A stretch of 64,000 bases of DNA from Antedon bifida. Its lineage: Eukaryota; Echinodermata; Crinoidea; Comatulida; Antedonidae. Position numbers and translations under genes: made by a program. Below are positions 52,824 through 61,000 of the stretch, in pieces. Positions within the stretch are counted from its first letter, which is position 1; each line of letters starts with the position of its first letter. The notes beneath the pieces are model-generated. The model saw only the letters and a list, made by a program, of their open reading frames with translations, was not told where the DNA came from and searched no databases. The stretch is taken from assembly GCA_963402885.1 (NCBI GenBank), contig OY727095.1, positions 10,607,001-10,671,000 of the forward strand, read 5' to 3'.

Positions 52824-54732
52824 TCATAACTCTTCTGGTGCAAATATATCGCCCTCTGTTGGCGGTTGTCTCTCGGAAACTTGGCTGGAAATAATCATAT
52901 CATTCGGTAAAGCAATGCCATTGGTCACCCTGTAATAGACTGTTGTTGAATCAGAGTCACTTATTGCCAGAGTAAGTGACCGTTGCTCATTATGCTGGTC
53001 GACGTCATTATCAACAGGAATGTGTTCTAGAAATTCTTGAATTCTAAAAAAAAATTTAAAATTTGGTTAAATAATTGTAGTATGATAGTATATAGTATGA
53101 ACTAAACAAACTAAATCCCAATATCGCTCTGGGGGTTAGCCTTTAGTAGGTATATTAATGCCTGTTTTGTATATATGATATATATTTGATATGTTTTTAT
53201 AGCTAGTAGAAATCAAACGTAACAAATTGTTTACAATTTGAGCTCAGGGGCCCGATAATAACATACTTTTCTTGACTCAGTTCCGAGTCCGCCGTCAGTG
53301 GTAAAATATACTCAACTGGTGCTTTCCTTTGACTTTTTCCACTTAAGTATACAAGTTGTAACTGGCTGCATTTGTGTACTTTCATAGTCAACCAGTCTTT
53401 GGCTAAATATTTACAATGAGAAAAAAAATGAGAGTACTTCAGGATTATGTTAAAACTATTCTACTGCAGTAACTAGATTTTGTTACTGCAGTTCAGTACT
53501 ACAGTAAATCTACATTTCATTACTGCAGTACGTACATTTTGTTACTGCAGCAACTCCGTTTTATTACTGCGATTCGGATGATTTTATTTATTTTGTTTTA
53601 ATGTACTTGCATTCACTGTATACGATCAAAAAGTCTAAATAATTGTATAAATGGGTTAAAGTGTAAACAAAAAATGTATTTGCTGCAGTAGAATAATGTT
53701 GATATTGTCCCTTACTCCATGATTCATTCCTAAGTTCCTGAAACATTGTAAAAGTATTATACAGCCATACAATACCTAGGGTGATTCTGCATGTGGTAAT
53801 ATTGAATATGGTGGGGAGAAATAATTTTATTATCGCAATTAGGTATTCATTCAATTTCTGCTGATGAAATAAACATCTTATCAAATATCTTGACTGATAA
53901 CGCTATGGTTTTGATTAAAAATTTGCTATTAAAAAATGATCTAATACTGTACTAATCGTACCAATTGAATATATTGTTAAGTTTTAAACACTACAAAAAG
54001 CCTTACCTTCACAAAGATCCAGATAGACAGTCATTGAAATACGTTGTTGTCTCAAGTCTTCCATGCCAAAGGACTGAATTTCTGACCACTGAAAAAACGT
54101 ATAAAATCTCTGTTGTTTCAAAATCAAATTTTTGAAATTTAAAGGATTGGAACATAGGCCTAGGCTAGTGTCATTACAGCAACATTCAGTAATATGATTA
54201 AAGACTATGGCATCCTCCAAATTATTTACAATTTTGGTTGAGCTAGAAAAGTTGGACACTATGACTGAGTGATGGCTATGTTATTCTTAGGCTATGCTGC
54301 ATGCATTTCCATAGGATTAATTATTAAAACCTGAATCTCGGCTACTTGGCAAGGTAGAGGATACACCACGTCAACTGGGTGTAGAAAAGCAGTGGCCTAC
54401 CTACCCTGGCCTAGCTAGACCTACTAGGCCTATATAGAAATCCGAAAAGCGGATTAGGCATACCTAGGCTAACTTCGGCCTGAGACTGCTGGGCTTGGAA
54501 GGAGGCCTACTGACTGAAGAGCTAGCTAAGCTAGCTAGGCCCGGCTTGTATTAGTTAGGCCTAGCTTGGACAGGTAATTAACTTGCTGTTACATTACAAA
54601 ATACAAATTATTTTAATGATGTATAATTCTTTATTACATAGTTATTGTTTAACTTACAATTGGATGGTCAAATAACCAGTTATTTCGGTTTATTTTAACA
54701 TCATCAATAACCGGCGACTTGTGTGTTGTCAT
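52824..54732 (-). CDS. TSEN15: tRNA-splicing endonuclease subunit Sen15 (TSEN15), complete, four exons
   Basis: Exons on minus: 54658-54732, 54007-54088, 53267-53402, 52824-53043. Phases 0, 1 and 2 match at every junction and give 170 residues, very close to the human protein (171, from memory). Sen15 is a non-catalytic subunit of the nuclear tRNA-splicing endonuclease and pairs with the catalytic subunit Sen34. The sequence shows the family landmarks in order: WLFDHPIWSE near residues 19-28, TVYLDLCEAKDW (~45-56), LQLVYLSGK (~67-75), SLTLAISDSDSTTVYYRVTNG (~123-143), then a short acidic tail. The family is nuclease-fold-like but lacks the catalytic triad. The start is the ATG at 54732; two upstream ATGs lead to tiny frames. 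Introns are short (570-700 bp except 223 bp between exons 3 and 4), and the second holds a TTACTGCAG repeat. The gene is divergent with the RING gene at 54986. Confidence 0.92.
53455..53578 (+). repeat. TTACTGCAG(T) tandem-like repeat in TSEN15 intron 2
   Basis: 'ctactgcagt', 'ttactgcagt', 'ttactgcagta', 'ttactgcagca' and 'ttactgcga' occur at spacings of about 30 bases between T-rich linkers. Degenerate minisatellite; each unit contains the palindrome CTGCAG. Confidence 0.75.
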
Positions 54733-54758
54733 GTTGCCATTATCGTGTCATAGTTCAT
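54729..54758 (-). promoter_or_regulatory. Upstream ORF whose stop overlaps the TSEN15 start (ATGA)
   Basis: On minus, an upstream ATG at 54758 opens a nine-codon frame (MNYDTIMAT) whose TGA shares bases with the TSEN15 ATG in the overlap ATGA. A second, out-of-frame three-codon frame (MTR) lies inside. This layout suits termination-reinitiation. It matters only if transcription starts upstream of 54758, which I cannot see. Confidence 0.4.
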
Positions 54759-54985
54759 GCTTTTGGAGGCGTGTAATTATTGTTATCCAATCAAGAGCGT
54801 CTATTATGACATCATTACTTTAATAATAACAAAAACGTCATAAAAACATTGTATTTCTGAGCTTACTTGTCGTTGTGCAATATGACCCTATATAAATACT
54901 AAATTAATACAACTGGTATTAAACGACGAGTTGTGACAAGCAGCTCCCTTTTTAGGTGAGTGGTACACATATACATTATACAATA
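54733..54985. promoter_or_regulatory. Divergent promoter between TSEN15 and the RING gene
   Basis: The two start codons are only 253 bp apart on opposite strands. On plus, CTATATAAATA (54889-54899) is a good TATA box about 90 bases before the RING ATG, predicting a start near 54920. CCAAT lies at about 54787, and TGACATCA (~54808) and an ACGTCA word (~54836) are CRE/ATF-like. No TATA box is obvious facing TSEN15. Confidence 0.6.
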
Positions 54986-56380
54986 ATGGTGGCCTGCCAA
55001 ATGGAACCCCAAGCCGTCGATTCTAATCACACTACTCAGGATAGTGATAGGGACACAAACAGGAAAGTCATCGATATTTTAGGGACACGGTCACAATCAC
55101 AAGAAGAATATTGCAATAACAGGTCTCCAGTGCTGGTTAAAACGCTTACTTACAACAACGGTGCGGATATATTGAATACGTCTGATCGGCCTACAAATAA
55201 GTTATCACAGAAAATGGAAAGCAAAATTAAAAAGAAGAAATTTAGGCCTGCAGATCACCTGTACTGTTTTGTAGTGGATGGAATTTTCACCAACACAAAG
55301 GTAAGCTTAAGAAGCAATACAGAAAAAGTAGATCGTCCAGATCTAGATCACTCTGCTATCGATCACTATTTAGAACATTTTGATGGACCTGATAATTTAA
55401 GATGCACTGGACGGAGGTCTACAAAAAAGACTAAACTTCAAAAAGTACATGTGCAGATAAGAGATGAACATTTTAATCACGATAAATGTATACGAATGGC
55501 CGTCACCAATGGTAAAAAATACAACATAAAGCAACGTCTTTTAACCAGGAAAACTACTAGAAAAACAAACATTTCTGAAAACACTTCTGCGAAAAATGTT
55601 AACACAGAAAAGGCTTTGAAAAAGATGGGAGTAAGATTAAAAGGTATTAAATGTGTTGAATACACTACTACCACAGCCTATCATCCAGTACGGTTAAAAT
55701 TTGACCAAGAGAAGCAGAGGAGAAAAGAGCCATGCAGAGTTAAGAAGGTGAAGCAGGTGAAGGAGGAAAAGAGGAAAGAACCGAGGAGGGTAACTCCATT
55801 TAAACCCGCAGAACAAAAGAAGATAGAATTTGCAGAGTATGCTCTGCACGAAGGGAACATTTCAAATGCAGTTGATAAACAAACTAAAGAACTGATTGAT
55901 TTACAATACAGAGATTTGACAGCTGATGATTTGGAGAAACTATTTCAACTAGAAACACAGGCTATCATAAAGAAAAGTTTGGACGACCAACTGAACAGGG
56001 ACCTTGCCACTGTTCAGAAGAGTATTGCTGATGCAAAAGAACTGGAAGACAAGATCCGAAAAGATAGCAGTCGTATGTTGGAATTAATGATGCAACTACA
56101 GTTTCGAGAACTTAGCCCTGAGGATTATGAACTTCTATTAAGGCTAGACGAGACTGTAAAGCCCAAAGTGGCTACTTCTAAAGCAATACGTTCTCTGACA
56201 TCTTTGGAAGCTGGTTCTGAACACGAAGGCTTGTGTTGTCTTGTATGCATGGATGATTACGTCATCGGAGAGAGATTAAAAGTATTGCCATGTAAGCACG
56301 TGTATCATACTAAATGCATTGAGCCATGGCTGACCACGTCTAGCAACAAATGTCCATTGGATGCAATTGAAGTTTCATGA
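54986..56380 (+). CDS. Single-exon RING-H2 finger protein, putative E3 ubiquitin ligase, 464 residues
   Basis: The first ATG in good context (ataATGG) is at 54986; in-frame codons before it contain no ATG. The C-terminal RING (about 418-459) has C418-x2-C421, C436-x-H438, H441-x2-C444, C456, and Asp459 where the eighth ligand is usually Cys (CPLD); RBX1-type RINGs also use Asp there. RING-H2 domains recruit E2 enzymes. Two related helical elements precede it: LQYRDLTADDLEKLFQLE (306-323) and LQFRELSPEDYELLLRLDE (371-389). They are separated by a predicted coiled coil rich in Asp/Lys/Glu. The N-terminal 280 residues are Lys/Arg-rich with low complexity (KIKKKKFRP near 83; two RKEP-x-RV repeats) and are probably disordered, possibly nuclear. 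No membrane segment. No intron is needed to read it, so it may be an old retrocopy. Substrate unknown. Confidence 0.88.
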   Translation: MVACQMEPQAVDSNHTTQDSDRDTNRKVIDILGTRSQSQEEYCNNRSPVLVKTLTYNNGADILNTSDRPTNKLSQKMESKIKKKKFRPADHLYCFVVDGIFTNTKVSLRSNTEKVDRPDLDHSAIDHYLEHFDGPDNLRCTGRRSTKKTKLQKVHVQIRDEHFNHDKCIRMAVTNGKKYNIKQRLLTRKTTRKTNISENTSAKNVNTEKALKKMGVRLKGIKCVEYTTTTAYHPVRLKFDQEKQRRKEPCRVKKVKQVKEEKRKEPRRVTPFKPAEQKKIEFAEYALHEGNISNAVDKQTKELIDLQYRDLTADDLEKLFQLETQAIIKKSLDDQLNRDLATVQKSIADAKELEDKIRKDSSRMLELMMQLQFRELSPEDYELLLRLDETVKPKVATSKAIRSLTSLEAGSEHEGLCCLVCMDDYVIGERLKVLPCKHVYHTKCIEPWLTTSSNKCPLDAIEVS

Positions 56381-56898
56381 CACAATCCCGTTTAGCTAGG
56401 CTTGTTATAAGGAACAGATCGTTATGCACTAGACATTATTCCGTTATAGTCTCTAGGTTTGATGAGTAAAAATGAGTGTTTGTCCGTAACATAATGGTTG
56501 GTGCTGACTATAAATAACCATGGAACGATTCTATTTCAGTTGATATCCAAAGTTCCAGAAAAGTATTCATAAAACAAATTGAAAATATTTTGATTAATGA
56601 TTATAAAGTATGAAAGTGTATTTATCTGATGTCCAGCGTTAGTATAATTATTCATAATGCAATTTAAACTGTAACTTGTTATACCATAAATTTTAAGAAA
56701 ACAACCTGTTTGTTCAAATGTATACTATCTGTTTGTTTTCAGTAAAGGAGGTTAAACTTGACTAGAGAAATCTTTGTTTAACTTCTTATTGCCATTTAGT
56801 GTTAATAATGTTACGTTGTATTTCTGACAATACATAAATGAAAGCATGCATGTTGACCGATGTGAAATATATCAATTCTGTTCGGAAACTATTTTTGC

Positions 56899-56904
56899 AA
56901 TAAA
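56899..56904 (+). terminator. Polyadenylation signal of the RING gene
   Basis: AATAAA about 520 bases after the stop codon, in an AT-rich 3' region with T-rich sequence following. Confidence 0.55.
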
Positions 56905-58007
56905 CCAGAATATCATAAATTTATATTATCATTTGATTTGAATTTATTTTGAAAATCATTACCAAAAAAAATGCATAAAAAGTAAAACATTTACTTTACT
57001 ACTGGCATTTAAAGGAAGCCCCAAAATGCTTACGAGTGATATTGATTGATTATTTCTAATTTATTCATCTTTAACAATGGTTATATTGTATTAATAATTA
57101 GAATTGCCATAGTAATAATCAGAAATTGTCTTCCTTTTGATCATAACAAATGGAGTTTACTAACGCTATTGACACAGTACATTAATTCTGTGCCGAATAA
57201 TGTAGTACTGTACTACTAATTACATATGAATATAATTATTATACAGTAACTAAAAAGGTGCTTTCAGGATCATTAAGTATAACAAATAATTACATCTTGT
57301 AACTCGTTAGGTAAAACAATACTATACTAACCACAACAGCAAATAAATGTGCATCATTACTGCAAAGTTGTGTTTTGAATAAATAATTTGTGTATTCTTA
57401 AACGGTCTTTAGAAAGTTGTTGAAAAACGTTTTTTGAACAATCGTTCACTCCTCTAATTTGAATAATTGAGAGATGAATAATTCAAAATGTGTACAGTAA
57501 AATGACAATTCTCATTTAGTGAACACTGAAGGATTTGGTAAAAGAGCGTCAACACTTTGAAATTACATATTTAATCGATGCCATTAACATGGACTGCTCA
57601 AGCAGTTACATCTGATATAAATGTTTCATAAACCGGGCTTAGGCATGGTTGTATTTCTTCTTCAACTGGACAGCACAGCGAATGTTTTTTTGTCGGTGGA
57701 TTTTGAATTATAATCTAAACAAAACGAAAAAGTAAATGCATTATCAGTTTCATTTAACATCCAAGTTCGATGTGTAGTAGTTACGGTCTAACAGGGCTAG
57801 CCAGCGCTAACAGGGTGCTTTCAATTTGCGAAGAGCTATAACAAAGTTGGGTTATGTTAATTTATTGTGCGTATGCGGGTCAGTTGGGATGTGATACCTC
57901 ACTATAGTATTCCTCGACACAGTTTTGGAGGTTTCACCGACGACCGACTACACATCAATGCGCGCGGGTCAGATAATCGGTGGTCGCCGCAAATCGCAAA
58001 TATTGTG
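56905..58007. other. Intergenic region between convergent RING and RTK genes
   Basis: The two genes converge here. An AATAAA on minus at 57861-57866, about 140 bases past the RTK stop, is its likely poly(A) signal. I see no gene or repeat of note otherwise. Confidence 0.6.
57861..57866 (-). terminator. Candidate RTK polyadenylation signal
   Basis: AATAAA on minus, 142 bases beyond the TAA at 58008-58010. Confidence 0.5.
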
Positions 58008-61000
58008 TTATATTACCATTGTTGAATATTCATCGTCCATGTCTTCATCAAGATCTATATATGGATTTTCCTCTGACGTCAAGTCTTTAAGAATTAAATC
58101 AATTGTTTTGTAAAGATCCTTAAATGACGGTCGGTTTGATGGAACTTCTTCCCAACAGGTTAACATCAGTTTGTATCTACCACAACAGAATATCATTTAA
58201 TAATTATTACATAAAACAAATAAAATGGACCAATCAAGTTCAGCAATTCACTGATTCTACTAGTTTACTGAGTAAATGTCATTCTGTGACATTCTAATGC
58301 TAGACAATGCTTGTGACGAACCTGTATCGCGGAACTTTTATAAGATACTGAATAAAAAATAAGATATTATATGCGTATAATCGTGTACATGGAACCAAAA
58401 AGAAGAACTTGTTTAGAAACTGCGCACAAAGTTATCTATGTTTTTAAAAGTTGTTTTAAAATGTTTTGAATTATAATAATAATAATATCCTGGATTTATG
58501 TAGCGCCTAATGTTATGAAACCTCTAAGCGCTGAACATTATTACCCCATTTTTTTTGGATCAAACACGTATGGAAACCTACAGAAGACAATCTAGAAAAA
58601 ACTGAGTATGTTTTAGTGATTTTTAAATACATAAAAAAATACTCCACAGGAGAAAATAATAGTTTAGACTTACTACTTTGTGTCCATTTCTTAAATCAGG
58701 TTTTGTTTAGTAACGTACGGTAGACGATAATCAAACTTTTGTTTTTTATATTACTTACGCTGCTTCTGGACACTCGCAAGACGGCCTAGCCATTCGATAC
58801 CCATTCTTTAACATCTCTGGTAAAGTATGTGCAATGACACCGGGATATGGCGAACTACCACTGGAGAAAATTTCATATAGAAGTACTCCATAAGACCAAC
58901 TGAAAAAACCAACAAAAAACAGTTTAAAAAGTTCAGATTAAAAGAAATATTTGTATTATAAATCATTTATTTTATTTGCTGTAGGTTAAATAGGTCTATT
59001 GCATATTGAAACACAAATATACTGTTAGTTTGCGACATATAATTTCAATCTATTTAGATGAAATGTTAATCGGGAATTCGGTTAGACATGGCCCCAATTA
59101 ATGTTTGCTATAAAATTTACGATAACAATTGCCAGAAAATGTTATATCTGAGAATGTTAAGAATAATAATAAGGATGTGTTGGGTGTTGGTTGTAATAGG
59201 AAGAGGAAGTTCAATTACTTACATATCGCTTTTCGTTGAAACAATGTTCTTCAAAATAGTCTCAATGCTATACCATTTCACAGGTATTTCTCCATCGTCT
59301 AAACGCATGTAACCAGTTTCGTAAACATCTTTTGCCAAACCGAAATCTGCGATTTTGACATTCATATCCTCACCAACTAGGATGTTTCTGGCTGCAAGAT
59401 CTCCATGGACTACTTTATTGTCTGCTACGTAAGTCTAAACATATATATACAAATAGCATAAATTGAATCATGAATTTCACATTGGACAGCAAGCACATTT
59501 AGTACCAAGCTACAACTTCACAGCAATTGGAAAATGCATAATTCCTTCGGACTAAAAATTGTATTTTAACATGCTTGTAGTACCATACCATTTGTAGTCT
59601 GTTATCACAGAATTTTCTTCATTTTATATTTTATTACGTATATTCACATTTCATAATGGTTAACTTTTTTGTGAAGCATAACTAAATTGAAATAATTGAT
59701 ACAAAAAGATACTGTTATGTAATAATGACAATACAATAAATAAAAAACAATGTTCCTTAAATAAAAAGAATAAATAAATACATAATCAGTTGCCAAGAAA
59801 AATTATTTTTAACCTCCTTGTAGTATGGCCGGTACTTACCATTCCATTTGCAATCTGTCTACTAACATCGTAAAGAATTCTAGGTTTATCAATATTATAA
59901 ATCGGGTCGGAGAACTCTCCCTTTTCCTGCATCTGTAACAGTAAATAAGATAAATCCAAAGAAATTGAATAAGGAGAAACTAATGAGGATGTAGGCAAAA
60001 ATAATTATATCGCTCAATCTAAAAAAGATTAGCAGAAAGGTGAATAAATTGAAACGAGTGAATGAGGAATCATAATTGTCCACTAAGGAGTATAATAAGC
60101 GAGATGTGCCGCACCAACACGGTGCGATAAGTCTCTGAATACGCCCATTTACACTAGGACGACAACGATCGACGATAAATAGATAAGCATGCATTTTTCT
60201 TACATAAAACAAAAGAATTTAGAAAGGTTTTCGTTCTAGAATTATAGAATACTCATTATGCTGTCTTTGATGAAAATAATATTTTTTTAAATCAAATCAA
60301 ATGACGTCATGATCAATAAAACAAAAAAAACGTTGTATTGTCACGATATTATTGCTGTTACTAATCATGACGTCATTTGATTGGACGCGTGAAAATATCA
60401 TTTTCATGATAGGAAGCATAGATGGTTCCTAAAGAGTTCTAGAATAAAAACTGTTCATATTTCTTTTGTTTTTTGTATGAACAATGCATATTTGTTTATT
60501 TATCGTCGATCGTTATCGTCCTAGTGTACATGGGCCTTTACTACTTGAATGTTTCCATTTTGTTTGTAATAGCGACTAATTTTAGTCTAATCTTAATTTT
60601 ATCTTAAAAATCAGGCAGGCATGGTTCCATTAATCATTGATCAAAACTATATAAAACCTGAATGTTATCAGAAGACATAACATACTTGCAAACTGGTTCT
60701 TAAAAACTGCAGTAGACAGCCGTATGGTAGAAGCTCAGTGATCAACATGATAGGGTCTTTTTTAGTGTGACATGCAACAATGTTTACAATATTGAAGTGA
60801 TTTCTAAGTTGCATTAAGATTTCAATTTCGTTCTTCAAGTCGTCCTTCTCAGCCGATGACGCATGATCTAGTATGCATAAAACAAATGAATAATAAGAAA
60901 TCAACGTATAATTGAAATTTAATTTATTTCAGATTTCATTTATTCATTAGTGAAAATATCTTCCATTTATTGTCATTTGCATATATATTATGTTTGCTCT

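Noticed and set aside
53984..54259. 91-codon minus frame as a gene of its own
   Set aside because: Only 54007-54088 is coding (TSEN15 exon 2); the rest is intron.
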